Below, one piece after another: positions 29,554 through 39,941 of a stretch of DNA of 64,000 nucleotides (positions are counted from its first letter, which is position 1; every line of letters begins with the position of its first letter). The position numbers and the translations under genes were made by a program. The notes beneath the pieces are model-generated. The model did not search any database. It worked only from the letters and a program-made list of their open reading frames with translations, and was not told where the DNA came from. This DNA is from Propioniciclava coleopterorum (GTDB taxonomy: Bacteria > Actinomycetota > Actinomycetes > Propionibacteriales > Propionibacteriaceae), in contig NZ_CP049865.1 in assembly GCF_011393335.1 (NCBI RefSeq), forward strand, positions 2,002,722 through 2,066,721, in the 5' to 3' direction.

Positions 29554-30975
29554 TCAGAGAGTGCCCGGGGCGCGCCGGAGTTCCACCGGCAGGTCCTCCA
29601 GCAGGCGGAGCCAGAGCTCGGACGCCGTCGGATAGGACGGCACGGCGTGCCGTAGCACGCGCACGGGGATGCCTCCCACGAGGGCGATCGTCGCCGCGTG
29701 CACGAGCTCGGCAGTGTCGGGGCCGACGAATGTCGCCCCCAGCAGGACACCCTCGTCGGCGTCGACCACGAGCTGCGCCCGCCCGGCCGCGTCGTCCTGC
29801 AGCAGGGCGGCCCCCGAGGCGGCGTCCCACGGCGCCGAGGAGGTCACCACGCGGTGCCCGGCGTCGCGGGCGGCCGCCTCCGTGAGCCCGACGGTCGCGA
29901 CCTGCGGGTCGGTGAAGATGACCTGCGGCACCGGGACCGACTCCGGCGGGTCCGCATCGGGCGGGGCACCGCCGAACCGGTGCGCCAGGTCGGCGCCGAC
30001 GACCCGGGCGCGGTACTTGCCCCAGTGTGTCAGCGGGGCCTCGCCCGACGCGTCCCCGACGGCCAGTAGCCAGTCCGGAAGGCGTCCCGCGGTGACGTCG
30101 TCGCGGCCCAGGCCCACGGCGTCCAGGCCAAGGTCGTCCAGGCGGGGGCGGCGCCCGGTCGCGACGAGCACCTCCTCGACCGTGAGCGGGCCGTCGGGTA
30201 GGTCGAGGGTGACGTGCCCGCCGTGGATCCGGCCCAACCCGGTGTCGTGGGCGTGCGGGCGGTGTGCGCCGGACGCCTCGACGCCGAACCGGACGTCCAC
30301 GCCCGCGCTGCGCAGCCCGGCGGCGACCAGGTCGCTCGCGAAGGGTTCGGCCGAGGCCAGCACCCGCTCGCCGCGGACCAGCAGCGTCACGTCGGAGCCG
30401 AGGGCGGCCAGCCAGGTCGCCGCCTCGACCGCCACCACGCCGCCGCCGACCACCGCGAGGGTGCCGGGCACCTCGCGCACCCCGGTCGCGTCGCGGGAGC
30501 CCCAGGGGGCGAGATCCCGGAACAGCGCCGGTACGACCGGGACGCTGCCGGTGGCGATCACCACCGCGCACCGCGCCTCCAGGTCGCGCGCGCCGTCGGG
30601 ACCCTCGACCCGCACCCGCCGCTCGCCGATCAGGCGGCCGTGGCCGCGGATCGGGCGCAGGCCCGCGTCGGTCGCCCAGCGCACCTGGCCGGCGTCGTCG
30701 TAGTGGGCGACCCACGCGTCCCGGCGGGCGAGCAGGGCGCGGGCGTCCAGGGTCGCGCCCGTCACGCCGGGCAGATGGGACGCCGTCCGCAGCACGCTCA
30801 CCGGGCGCAGCAGGGCCTTGCTCGGCATGCAGGCGTAGTAGGAGCACTCGCCCCCGAAGAGCTCGCCGTCGATCAGCGCCGCGGTGAGGTCCGTGCCCTG
30901 CGTCGCGTACTGGGCGACGTTCTCGCCGACCGGCCCGGCGCCGATCACGATGAAGTCGAACGCGTCATCAGCCAT
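29554..30975 (-). CDS. Pyridine nucleotide-disulfide oxidoreductase (dihydrolipoamide dehydrogenase-like)
   Basis: A 473-residue flavoprotein. The FAD site is FIVIGAGPVGENVA, the redox disulfide is in GGECSYYACMPSKALLRP (C-x4-C), the NAD site is LAVVGGGVVAVEAATW and the second FAD motif is LLAVGDAS. The C-terminal dimerisation domain ends with HAVPSYPTASELW, preserving the active-site Glu region. The CSYYACM sequence differs from classical Lpd or mycothione reductase, so substrate is uncertain. Upstream, on the same side as its promoter, lies the 20-bp repeat array. Confidence 0.9.
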   Translation of the reverse strand: MADDAFDFIVIGAGPVGENVAQYATQGTDLTAALIDGELFGGECSYYACMPSKALLRPVSVLRTASHLPGVTGATLDARALLARRDAWVAHYDDAGQVRWATDAGLRPIRGHGRLIGERRVRVEGPDGARDLEARCAVVIATGSVPVVPALFRDLAPWGSRDATGVREVPGTLAVVGGGVVAVEAATWLAALGSDVTLLVRGERVLASAEPFASDLVAAGLRSAGVDVRFGVEASGAHRPHAHDTGLGRIHGGHVTLDLPDGPLTVEEVLVATGRRPRLDDLGLDAVGLGRDDVTAGRLPDWLLAVGDASGEAPLTHWGKYRARVVGADLAHRFGGAPPDADPPESVPVPQVIFTDPQVATVGLTEAAARDAGHRVVTSSAPWDAASGAALLQDDAAGRAQLVVDADEGVLLGATFVGPDTAELVHAATIALVGGIPVRVLRHAVPSYPTASELWLRLLEDLPVELRRAPGTL

Positions 30976-31040
30976 GCTCCAGCCTGACACGGATCCCTCG
31001 CCCGAGCGCCCGTGAGTTCCTGGCGCCGGCCCGTCGCCGT

Positions 31041-31300
31041 CGCAAGGCCAGCCGCCCTCGCTTGGGACGAGCCGCCCGCGTTCGCGACGAGCCGCCCCCG
31101 TTCGCGACGAGCCGCTCGCGTTCGCGACGAGTCGCCCGGGTTTGCAGCGAGCCGCCCTCGTTTGGGACGAGTCGCCCGCGTTTGCGTCGAGTCGCCCCTG
31201 TTTGCGTCGAGTCGCCCGCGTTTGCGACGAACCGCCCCTGTTTGCGACGACCCGCCCCCGTTCGCGACCAGCCGCTCACTCTTGGAACCAACCGCCCCCG
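31041..31300. repeat. Tandem array of 13 imperfect 20-bp repeats
   Basis: Thirteen consecutive 20-bp units with consensus TTYGCGACGAGYCGCCCSCG occupy the gap between the divergent oxidoreductase and the Nudix gene. Units differ by one to several bases. The period is not a multiple of three, so the same 20-residue pattern appears in all frames, which explains the spurious arginine-rich frames here. No spacers, so not CRISPR. A strong hairpin follows directly. Confidence 0.92.
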
Positions 31301-31305
31301 TTCGA

Positions 31306-31339
31306 TGCAGACGCCCCCGTTGCAGCGGGGGCGTCTGCA
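31306..31339. terminator. Perfect 14-bp hairpin at the end of the 20-bp array
   Basis: TGCAGACGCCCCCG, 6-nt loop TTGCAG, then its exact complement. It could terminate transcription entering the array from either side; with no gene ending here its role is unclear. Confidence 0.5.
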
Positions 31340-31498
31340 CCGAGAGGGGGCGGGAAGTTGCTGCCCGTCCGACCAATGGACGCCTTCTCAGCGTCACCGG
31401 CAGGTGGGGAGGGGCGGCGGTGCTTGGTCACGCGGACGCTCCAGGCGTCGATGCGGACGCGATCGGGCTGCGGGACGCGGTGACACGACGAAGCTGCC

Positions 31499-31542
31499 GG
31501 CGAACTCGGCGAACTCGGCGAACTCGGGAACTCGGCGAACCC
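31499..31542. repeat. Five tandem copies of a 9-bp unit
   Basis: GGCGAACTC repeated about five times (one copy is 8 bp, the last ends CCC) in the same non-coding gap. The rest of 31340-31734 shows no convincing gene; it should contain the Nudix gene's promoter. Confidence 0.8.
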
Positions 31543-31734
31543 GGCGGACGGCGAGTACGGCGTCATGGTCCTCGCGTGTTCGGTCGGGTCGAGGCTCGAA
31601 CCGGTCGGGGAGGCGGGGCTGGCCGCGCCACCGGGCGGCGGACCTGAGGTCCGAGCACGTCGCGCCACGCCGGTCGGCACGACGCGCGGCCGCCGCGCCG
31701 GAGCCGGGCGGGGAAGGCGTGCCACGGTGGACCC

Positions 31735-32295
31735 ATGACGACTCCGGAGTTCGTGCTCGCGCTGCGCGAGAAGATCGGCGACCACCCCCTGTGGCTGCCC
31801 GGGGTGAAGGGGATCGTGCTCCGGGCCGTCGGGGAACCGCCGGACGCGACGGCGGAGGTGCTGCTGGTCCAGCGCCGCGACAACGGCCGCTGGACCGTCC
31901 CCGCGGGCATCCTCGAGCCCGGCGAGGAGCCCGCCGACGGCATCGCGCGAGAGGTATTCGAGGAGACGGGCGTGACGGCCGAGCCGGTCCGACTGGTGGG
32001 GGTGCAGGCGCTGCCGCCGACCGTCTACCCCAACGGGGACCGCGCCCGCTACCTCGACGTGATCGTCGCGCTCGACCCGCGCTCGGGTGAGGCGCACGTC
32101 CACGACGACGAGAGCATCGACGTCGCCTGGCGGGCCGTCGACGACCTGGCCGACGTCCCGCCGCTGCACCGCCGCGCGATCGAATGGGCGCTGTCCCAGG
32201 ATCCGCGCTTCGCGCCCACGGGTGCCGCGGACCCTGCGGGCTGGTTCGTGCACGACGGACGCCCCACGCGGCCCCCGGCGTCCGGAGCGCGCTAG
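31735..32295 (+). CDS. Nudix hydrolase
   Basis: A 186-residue Nudix enzyme that cleaves nucleoside diphosphate derivatives. The Nudix box is complete: G-x5-E-x7-REVFEETGV, in GILEPGEEPADGIA then REVFEETG. Preceding LLVQRRDNGRWTVPAG is the usual beta-strand. The short N-terminal helix FVLALREKIGDHPLW is typical of an actinobacterial subgroup of MutT-like proteins. The substrate is not readable. Confidence 0.92.
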   Translation: MTTPEFVLALREKIGDHPLWLPGVKGIVLRAVGEPPDATAEVLLVQRRDNGRWTVPAGILEPGEEPADGIAREVFEETGVTAEPVRLVGVQALPPTVYPNGDRARYLDVIVALDPRSGEAHVHDDESIDVAWRAVDDLADVPPLHRRAIEWALSQDPRFAPTGAADPAGWFVHDGRPTRPPASGAR

Positions 32296-32618
32296 CCAGA
32301 CGGCCGGGTGGCCGGTCGGTCGCGAGGAATCGGGGCCTGGCGACGATTCCGATCACGCACCGGCAGCAGGGGCCCTGCACGCCGCGGTGTTGGGAACGGC
32401 CAGGCTCGAGGCGTCCTGCGTGCGGTCACCGTGAATCGGCGTCCGCCGCTTCCACGCCGGCCCGGTGCCGGCGACCGTGGGCGTCGTGTCCGGGCCCCGC
32501 ATCCGGATGCAAGGGGAGCGCCACACGTGCGCTGGACGTTGCGCAGGGTGGCGCGCACGTTCTCACGCAGCGGTCGAGCGCCCGTCCCGGTGCCGGCCCC
32601 TCGGGGTAGCGTGGCCGC
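32296..32618. other. Intergenic gap, nothing recognised
   Basis: A 323-bp GC-rich stretch after the Nudix gene and before the DUF2218 gene. No open frame with convincing composition, RNA gene or long dyad was seen. The promoter of the downstream fumC-containing operon should lie here. Confidence 0.5.
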
Positions 32619-32992
32619 ATGGCGCAGATCACCAGCACCGCCGTCGTCCCGACGGACCGGGCGGCGCGATTCGGCAAGCAGTTGGCCTCCCACCTCGGCC
32701 GCCGCAACGGCGGGGAGTGGCTCGATGACGAGCAACGCGGGAGCGTCGACTTCGTGGAGGCGACCGCCGCGCTGGCCGCCTCGCCGGACGCGCTCACCCT
32801 GACCGTGGACGCCGGACCCGAGGTGATCGAGCGCTTCGAGCAGGTGGTGGGACGCCACCTCGTGCGGTTCGGACGCGACGCCGGGTTCGTGGTGACCTGG
32901 ACGCGCTCCGACGGCACCCCGGGCAGCGAGCAGCGCTTCGACGACCCGGACGACCGCCCGGAGGCCGGGCAGACCACGAAGGAGGAACAGCG

Positions 32993-32996
<4 letters not shown>
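32619..32996 (+). CDS. DUF2218-family small protein
   Basis: A 125-residue cytosolic protein. It has the DUF2218 pattern [18 protein letters not shown], then a C-terminal [15 protein letters not shown] segment. Members are of unknown function and in some genomes sit near siderophore or iron genes. Its TGA overlaps the fumC ATG (ATGA), so the two are translationally coupled here; the coupling to a fumarase is worth noting. Confidence 0.83.
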
Positions 32997-34393
<1,397 letters not shown>

Positions 34394-34411
34394 CGATCCG
34401 CCGAGCAACCG

Positions 34412-35296
34412 ATGTTGCTGCTGGTCCCTGCGGACCCGCTGCGGGGTGCCCGCCCGGATCCGCACTGGGCCCGGGAGTACGAGGCCGCGCTCGCGCTCGG
34501 CCTGGACGTGGCCCTGCTGGACCACGACGCCGCCGAGCGCGGGGACGCCGCCGCGGCGGTCCACCGCGTGCCCGCCTCGGCCGACGTCGTCTACCGCGGC
34601 TGGATGCTGACCGCGGGGCAGTACGCGGGGGTGGCCGGCGCGCTGGCGGGCCGCGGCGCGCGGCTGCGCACCAGTCCGGACGCCTTCCGCGCCGCCCACG
34701 AGCTGCCCGGCTGGGCGCCGACGTTCGAGGGGCTGACCCCCGACACCGCGGTCGCAGACGGCTTCGACCGGCCGGCGTTCGAGGCGGCGCTGGACCGGCT
34801 CGGCCCCGGTGCCGCGGTGCTGCGGGACCACGTGAAGTCGGCCAAGCAGGACTGGGAGACTGCGTGCTTCGTGCCGGAGGCGTCCGACCGGGAGCGGGCG
34901 TGGCGCGTGGCGCAGAACCTGATCCGGATCAGGGGCGACCACGCCGTCGGCGGCCTGGTGGCCCGCCGCTTCGAGGAGCTGACCGGCCCCGAACTGCGCA
35001 GCTGGTGGGTCGACGGCGCGCTGGTGTGCATCGGCGCCCACCCGGACGAACCCGACGCCGACACCCCGGGCGGCAAGGGCGTCGCCGCCTGCGACGAGTC
35101 GCCCCGCGACCCGGCCCTGGTCGCCTTCCTGGAGGCCATCGGCGTCCGGGTGCGCGGGCTGGGCCTGCCGTTCGTGACGGTCGACCTGGCCCGCGGCGCC
35201 GACCGCTGGTGGGTCATCGAACTGGGCGACGGCCAGGTCAGCGACCTGCGCCGCGACGCCGACCCGCGCGTCCTGCTGCGGGCGCTCGCCGAGTGA
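34412..35296 (+). CDS. ATP-grasp domain protein
   Basis: A 294-residue protein. The C-terminal half has the ATP-grasp arrangement: a lysine in DHVKSAKQDWE, a basic IRIRGDHAVGG segment, and the metal-site strand WWVIELGDGQVSDL (E and D in place of the ExN pattern). It resembles ATP-grasp proteins annotated only by domain (DUF4343-like). The reaction is unknown. It lies 18 bp after fumC and is probably co-transcribed. Confidence 0.8.
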   Translation: MLLLVPADPLRGARPDPHWAREYEAALALGLDVALLDHDAAERGDAAAAVHRVPASADVVYRGWMLTAGQYAGVAGALAGRGARLRTSPDAFRAAHELPGWAPTFEGLTPDTAVADGFDRPAFEAALDRLGPGAAVLRDHVKSAKQDWETACFVPEASDRERAWRVAQNLIRIRGDHAVGGLVARRFEELTGPELRSWWVDGALVCIGAHPDEPDADTPGGKGVAACDESPRDPALVAFLEAIGVRVRGLGLPFVTVDLARGADRWWVIELGDGQVSDLRRDADPRVLLRALAE

Positions 35297-35399
35297 GCCG
35301 GACGCCGTCCCGGCGGGAGGAGCGCTGCAGTCGGGCGCTGCCGGGCCGCGGACGCAGTCGATCGACGGGGCGTCCGACCGTGGGGTTAGGCTCGGACGG

Positions 35400-36260
35400 G
35401 TGAGGATCGCCACCTGGAACGTGAACTCGGTCAAGCAGCGCGTGCCCCGGCTGCTGCCCTGGCTGGACGAGCGCAAGCCCGACGTCGTGTGCCTGCAGGA
35501 GACCAAGCTGAGCGACGAGGCGTTCGCCGACCTGCTCGCCGGTCCGCTGGCCGAGCGCGGCTACACCTTCGCCCACCACGGACAGGGCCAGTGGAACGGG
35601 GTGGCGCTGCTGTCGCGGGTGGGGCTCGCGGACGTGGAGCGCGGCTTCCCGGGGCAGCCCGACTTCGCCGACCGGGCCGAGGCGCGCGCCATCGGCGCCG
35701 ACTGCGGCGGGGTGAAGGTGTGGAGCCTCTACGTGCCCAACGGGCGCGAGGTCGACTCCGACCACTACGCCTACAAGCTCAGCTGGCTGGACGCCCTGGC
35801 GGCGCACGCGGCGTCCGGGCCGGGCGACGTGGCGCTGTGCGGCGACATGAACATCGCCCCCGCGGACGCCGATCTGTTCGACCCGGCCGCCTACGTCGGC
35901 CACACCCACGTCACGCCCCGGGAGCGCGAGCGGCTCGCCGCGTTCGGGCTCGTCGACGTGATGCGGGAGCGCTGGCCCGATGAGCGGGTCTTCTCCTACT
36001 GGGACTACCGCGCGGGCATGTTCCACCAGGACCTCGGCATGCGGATCGACCTGGTTCTCGCCTCGGGGCCGGTCGCCGGGCGCGTCCGGGCGACGTGGGT
36101 CGACCGGGCCGCACGCAAGGGCAAGCTGCCCAGCGACCACGCGCCCGTGATCGTGGACCTGGACGTCGCGCCCGACGGCGACATCGGTCCGGTCGTGCCG
36201 CCGCCGTCGCGTCCAGCGCGGGGACGCCGCGGCGTCACGCTGCCGCAGGGGTCGCGGTAG
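35400..36260 (+). CDS. xthA: Exodeoxyribonuclease III / AP endonuclease
   Basis: A 286-residue base-excision repair nuclease of the ExoIII family. It starts MRIATWNVNSVKQR, has the metal-binding Glu in VCLQETKLSDE, Tyr in SLYVPNGRE, the GDMNIAPADAD segment, IDLVLAS and the catalytic SDHAPV at the end. Start is GTG at 35400. A short disordered tail (SRPARGRRG) follows the catalytic domain. Confidence 0.95.
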   Translation: MRIATWNVNSVKQRVPRLLPWLDERKPDVVCLQETKLSDEAFADLLAGPLAERGYTFAHHGQGQWNGVALLSRVGLADVERGFPGQPDFADRAEARAIGADCGGVKVWSLYVPNGREVDSDHYAYKLSWLDALAAHAASGPGDVALCGDMNIAPADADLFDPAAYVGHTHVTPRERERLAAFGLVDVMRERWPDERVFSYWDYRAGMFHQDLGMRIDLVLASGPVAGRVRATWVDRAARKGKLPSDHAPVIVDLDVAPDGDIGPVVPPPSRPARGRRGVTLPQGSR

Positions 36261-36316
36261 GCCGCCGAAATGGCACGGCACGGGGGCGACCTCGAACGGA
36301 CGACGCGGACGGCGGC

Positions 36317-37192
36317 GTGACGCGTCATGCCGGTGACCGTGCCGGCGAGGGGACGCACAACACCGGTGATCGGGCGGCCCAGGTGGCCGTGCTGGTCGCC
36401 CTGAACGAGGCCGATCTGCTCCGCGCGTTCGCGCTGGAGCGCGCGCCCCGCTGGGTACGGGGCACTGTGGCACGACCGTTCCGCGGCCGCGTCCGGCGCC
36501 TGGCCGAACAACTGGCGGACTTCGACGCCGCGGTCGCGGCGGTGGGGCTGCCGGCGGCGTCCGCGGCGATGCTCGCTCACCTCGTGCCGCGGCTGACCGT
36601 GCGCGGTGCCGCGCCGGCGACTGGTCCGATCCTCGTGGTCGCGAACCATCCCGGGCTGTTCGACGCGCTCGCCCTGTTCGCCGCGCTCGGCCGCGACGAC
36701 GTGGCCGTGGTCGCCCTGGATCACCCCTTCCTGCGGGCGCTCCCCGCGCTGCGCGCGCACGTGATCCCGGTGCCGGCGGAGGGACCGCGCGCCGGGGTGC
36801 TGCGCGCGATGGCGGCACGGTTGGGGTCCGGCGGGGCCGTCGTGACGTTCCCGGCCGGCGCCATCGAACCCGACCCGGGCGTCCGGGACGCGACGGCGTC
36901 GTTGGCGCGCTGGTCGGGCAGCGGCGCGACGGTGCTGCGCTTGGCGCCCGGTTCGCGGATCGTCCCGGCGGTGATCAGCGGCGTGCACACGGCCCGCGCC
37001 TTGGACCACCCGCTGACGCGGCTGCGGCGGCGTCCCGCCGACCGGGAGTGGCTCGCCGCGGTCGGGCAGCTACTGAGCGCCCGGTGGCGGACGCGGCACG
37101 TCACCGTCCGGTTCGGCGCCCCCATCGACGACGCCGACGGGGTGCCGGCCGCGGTCGGCGACCTGCTGGCCGCCGCCAGATGCGCGGGCTGA
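36317..37192 (+). CDS. 1-acylglycerol-3-phosphate acyltransferase-like (PlsC superfamily)
   Basis: About 291 residues. Acyltransferase motif I is VANHPGLFDALAL (NHx4D), motif III-like VTFPAGAIEPD follows, and IVPAVISGVH is the expected strand. There is no clear membrane anchor. Phospholipid acylation is the usual role, but acceptors vary. The start is uncertain: GTG 36317 gives a reasonable N terminus and downstream GTGs exist. It ends shortly before copy B of the palindromic element. Confidence 0.82.
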   Translation: MTRHAGDRAGEGTHNTGDRAAQVAVLVALNEADLLRAFALERAPRWVRGTVARPFRGRVRRLAEQLADFDAAVAAVGLPAASAAMLAHLVPRLTVRGAAPATGPILVVANHPGLFDALALFAALGRDDVAVVALDHPFLRALPALRAHVIPVPAEGPRAGVLRAMAARLGSGGAVVTFPAGAIEPDPGVRDATASLARWSGSGATVLRLAPGSRIVPAVISGVHTARALDHPLTRLRRRPADREWLAAVGQLLSARWRTRHVTVRFGAPIDDADGVPAAVGDLLAAARCAG

Positions 37193-37231
37193 CCATCGCT
37201 GTGCTGAGCGGAGACGCCGGCCTGATCGGTG

Positions 37232-37322
37232 GTGTCGTTCTGGTGCCGCGCGTCGAGTGGGTGCGGCTCATCACCCCTTGTCGCGTGCTCTCGGCCGCCG
37301 ACTGGGGGCACCAGAACGACAC
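37232..37322. repeat. Dispersed palindromic element, copy B
   Basis: A 91-bp element in the gap between two convergent genes. Its ends are perfect 16-bp inverted repeats (GTGTCGTTCTGGTGCC). The core CATCACCCCTTGTCGC (37269-37284) is identical to the complement of the copy A core. It could act as a bidirectional terminator. Confidence 0.88.
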
Positions 37323-37393
37323 CGACCGGCACGGTGGCGCCGAGGCCGCAGCCGTGGGTGTCGACCAGAAGGTGTTGAGGCGGGGTGGACGGC

Positions 37394-37708
37394 TCAGTAG
37401 CTCGTGCCGGGGCCGGGGCGGTAGACGAGGTCGTCGTAGTCGGGGTGGCGGTTGATCCAGTCGCTGACGAACGGGCAGGTCGAGAGCACCTGCATGCCCT
37501 GGCTCCGGACATGATCGAGGGTGGCCTGCACCAGCCGACTTCCCAGGCCGAGCCGCTCCCAGCGGCGACTCACCTCGGTGTGGGTGAAGACGATGATCTC
37601 GCTGGTCTGGTCGTAGGAGGCCCACCCCAGCACCTTGCGCCCCAGACGGGCTTCGAAGCGGCGGCGTTCGGGGTTGTCGATGACCTCGACACCGTCCAGT
37701 TCGTCCAT
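37394..37708 (-). CDS. Small GNAT-like N-acetyltransferase
   Basis: A 104-residue protein of the short GNAT/YidJ-type group. The acetyl-CoA loop reads RRWERLGLGSRLVQATLDHVR and the C terminus has the family CPFVSDWINRHPDY motif. It carries only the C-terminal half of a classical GNAT fold, as normal for this subfamily. Acceptor unknown. Its 3' end faces the palindromic element. Confidence 0.9.
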   Translation of the reverse strand: MDELDGVEVIDNPERRRFEARLGRKVLGWASYDQTSEIIVFTHTEVSRRWERLGLGSRLVQATLDHVRSQGMQVLSTCPFVSDWINRHPDYDDLVYRPGPGTSY

Positions 37709-37820
37709 GCTGCATCATACGACGACGGCTCACCCCCTCCGGGGGAGCGCCGTCTCGGTGACGCCGTTCGGCGGTCGGCTCACGTCGCCATGGGGCGACT
37801 CGGGGCAGTGCCGGCCGGCC

Positions 37821-37889
37821 GCGATGTCAGGGCCTCCACCGTGGAGGCGCCAGTCCCCGCGATGTCAGGGGGTCTCCACCGTGGGGGCG
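37821..37889. repeat. 38-bp-spaced direct repeat 3' of the SIMPL gene
   Basis: GCGATGTCAGGG followed by a CTCCACCGTGG hairpin occurs twice (from 37821 and 37859). The first contains CCTCCAC-C-GTGGAGG. It sits between the GNAT start and the SIMPL stop and may serve as terminator for the latter. Confidence 0.6.
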
Positions 37890-37917
37890 GTCATCGTGGG
37901 GGGCGCCGACGAGCCGA

Positions 37918-38583
37918 TCAGTGCTCGGCGCGGAACCGGGCGTGCACCTTCGCCGAGCCGCGGACGTCCTCGGGGGAGAGTTCGGTGGTCTCCGCGACAG
38001 CCTTGCCGCGCATCATCACGCCGGCGGGGCCGTCGTAGGCGACGGCGGGCATCGGGCCGTTCTCGCCGAGGAGGCCGGGGTCCGCGACCTGCTCGACTTG
38101 GATCGTCGCGTAGCCGCAGGCTGTGGCGATCGCGGTGGCGCGCTGGCGGGCGTCGGCCACGGCGTCCGTGAGCGCCTTCGCCTCCACCTCCAAGCGGGTC
38201 GCATCGGTCAGCGCCCATTCGACGTACCCGACGTTGACGTCCTCGTCCGCGCCCCACCGGGTCACCGCGGCGGCGAGTTCGGTGAAGTCGCGGAACTTCA
38301 CCTGGATGCGCGCCGACGCCGAGTACCGGCGCGGCCCGGGCTTGCCCTGGGGGTTGGTCGGCTGCCACGAGGAGGTGGTCAGCGGACCGACGCTGAACCA
38401 CGTCACCGGGGCGTCGTCGCCGGCCGCGAGCCGGCGCACCTCGGCGTCGATCCGGGCGACCGCGCTCTGGGCGCGGCGGCTGGCGCGCGCGGCGTCGACG
38501 TCCTCGGCCGTGACGCGCATCTGGGCGGTGCCGCGCTCCGGCGGGATGGAGTACTCGCTGGTGCCCATGACGGAGATCTGCAT
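37918..38583 (-). CDS. SIMPL-domain (DUF541) protein
   Basis: A 221-residue protein of the SIMPL/DUF541 family. Typical elements are the start MQISVMGTSEYSIPPERG, the ARASRRAQSAVARID helix and a C-terminal segment with ATAIATACGYATI and VHARFRAE. Unlike many homologues it has no signal peptide at the chosen start (ATG 38583 with AGGGGG upstream), so a cytosolic location is likely. Family function is poorly defined. Confidence 0.87.
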   Translation of the reverse strand: MQISVMGTSEYSIPPERGTAQMRVTAEDVDAARASRRAQSAVARIDAEVRRLAAGDDAPVTWFSVGPLTTSSWQPTNPQGKPGPRRYSASARIQVKFRDFTELAAAVTRWGADEDVNVGYVEWALTDATRLEVEAKALTDAVADARQRATAIATACGYATIQVEQVADPGLLGENGPMPAVAYDGPAGVMMRGKAVAETTELSPEDVRGSAKVHARFRAEH

Positions 38584-38773
38584 GCGGTTGCCCCCTTCGG
38601 CGTCCGGACGCGTCCGCGTCCTGAGGGGACGATACCGGCCCGAACTGCCGAAACAGGCCGGCCACGGAGAGGTCGTGCGGCCCGCGTGGCCGTCCGCGGG
38701 CGGGTTGCGAGGTCGTGTGTGTCGGGCGTTGAGCCGGCAGGACCAGAACCCCGGCGCCCGACGCCGCGCCGCC

Positions 38774-38854
38774 CGGTGACCCGCCACCCGGCGACACGGC
38801 CGCCGGTGACCCGGCCACCCGGCGACACGGCCACCCGGCGACCCGGCCATCCGC
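38774..38854. repeat. Tandem 15-16-bp GC-rich repeats
   Basis: About five imperfect copies of CCCGGCGACACGGCCA in the 327-bp gap (38584-38910) between the divergent SIMPL and nitronate monooxygenase genes. Nothing else is seen in the gap. Confidence 0.7.
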
Positions 38855-38910
38855 CGGCGTGGTCGGCGTGGGGCCCTACGATGAGCGGACGTACGAGAGC
38901 GAGGGGGAGC

Positions 38911-39864
38911 ATGGACGCGTCCCAGCCGGTGGGGCGGCTGCGGCTGCCGGTGGTCGCCGCGCCGATGTTCCTGATCTCCGATCCCGCGCTCGTGGTGGCG
39001 TGCTGCCGCGCCGGGGTGGTCGGGACGCTCCCGGCGCTCAACCAGCGCACCACCGCCGGGTTCGCCGGCTGGCTCGAGGAGATCGAGGCCCAGCTGAGCC
39101 CCGCCGACGCGCCCTACGGCGTCAACCTCATCGTGCACCCGTCCAACCCGCGGCTGCGGGCCGACCTCGACCTGGTCGTCGCCCACCGCGTCCCGATCGT
39201 CATCACCTCCCTCGGCGCGGTCACCGACGTCGTGGACGCGGTGCACTCCTACGGCGGGCTGGTGCTGCACGACGTCACGACGCTGCGGCACGCCCGCAAG
39301 GCAGCCGCCGCCGGCGTGGACGGCCTCATCCTCGTCTCGGGCGGTGCGGGCGGCCACGCCGGCTCGACCAACCCGTTCGCCCTGATGGCGGCCGTCCGGC
39401 CCTGGTTCGACGGGCTGGTGCTGCTCGCGGGCAGCCTGTCCACGGGCGCGGACGTCCTGGCCGCGCAGGCGCTCGGCGCCGACCTGGCCTACCTCGGCAC
39501 CCGCTTCATCGCCACCGCCGAGGCGGGCGCGTCGGACGCCTACAAGGCGATGCTCGTCGAGGCGGGCGCCGCCGACGTCGTCTACACCCCCGCCGTCAGC
39601 TCGATCCCGGCCAGCTTCCTGCGCGCCAGCCTGGACGCCGCCGGCATCGACCCGGACGCCGCCCCCGGCCCCGTCGACCTCGACCACCTCACCCGGCCCG
39701 ATGAGACGCAGGCCAAGGCGTGGCGCGACATTTGGTCGGCGGGCCAGGGCGTCCAGGCCATTACCGACGCGCCCCCGGTCGCCGGCCTGGTCGACCGGCT
39801 GGCGGGCGAGTACGACGCCGCGCTCGCCCGGCTCGACGGCCTGGCGCGCCCCCGCGTCACCTGA
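38911..39864 (+). CDS. Nitronate monooxygenase-like flavoprotein
   Basis: A 317-residue FMN-dependent TIM-barrel protein of the nitronate monooxygenase / 2-nitropropane dioxygenase family. VVAAPMFLISDP starts the barrel, YGVNLIVHPSNPRL follows, and LILVSGGAGGHAGSTNP is the phosphate-binding signature. TRFIATAEAGASDAYK is also characteristic. ATG 38911 has GAGGGGGAG upstream. Detoxification of nitronates is the family role; the native substrate is uncertain. Confidence 0.92.
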   Translation: MDASQPVGRLRLPVVAAPMFLISDPALVVACCRAGVVGTLPALNQRTTAGFAGWLEEIEAQLSPADAPYGVNLIVHPSNPRLRADLDLVVAHRVPIVITSLGAVTDVVDAVHSYGGLVLHDVTTLRHARKAAAAGVDGLILVSGGAGGHAGSTNPFALMAAVRPWFDGLVLLAGSLSTGADVLAAQALGADLAYLGTRFIATAEAGASDAYKAMLVEAGAADVVYTPAVSSIPASFLRASLDAAGIDPDAAPGPVDLDHLTRPDETQAKAWRDIWSAGQGVQAITDAPPVAGLVDRLAGEYDAALARLDGLARPRVT

Positions 39865-39941
39865 CCGACACGCGGCGTCCGGTGCCCGGCCCCACCGACC
39901 GCCGTCCCGACCGGGGGCCGCAGCACACGAGGGGAACAGCG

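Noticed and set aside
31041-31300. CRISPR array
   Set aside because: Units are contiguous with no unique spacers, and no cas genes are present.
30945-31397. Arginine-rich protein-like frames across the 20-bp repeat array
   Set aside because: The 20-bp period yields the same 20-residue pattern in all frames on both strands; there is no start site context and the composition is due to the repeat.
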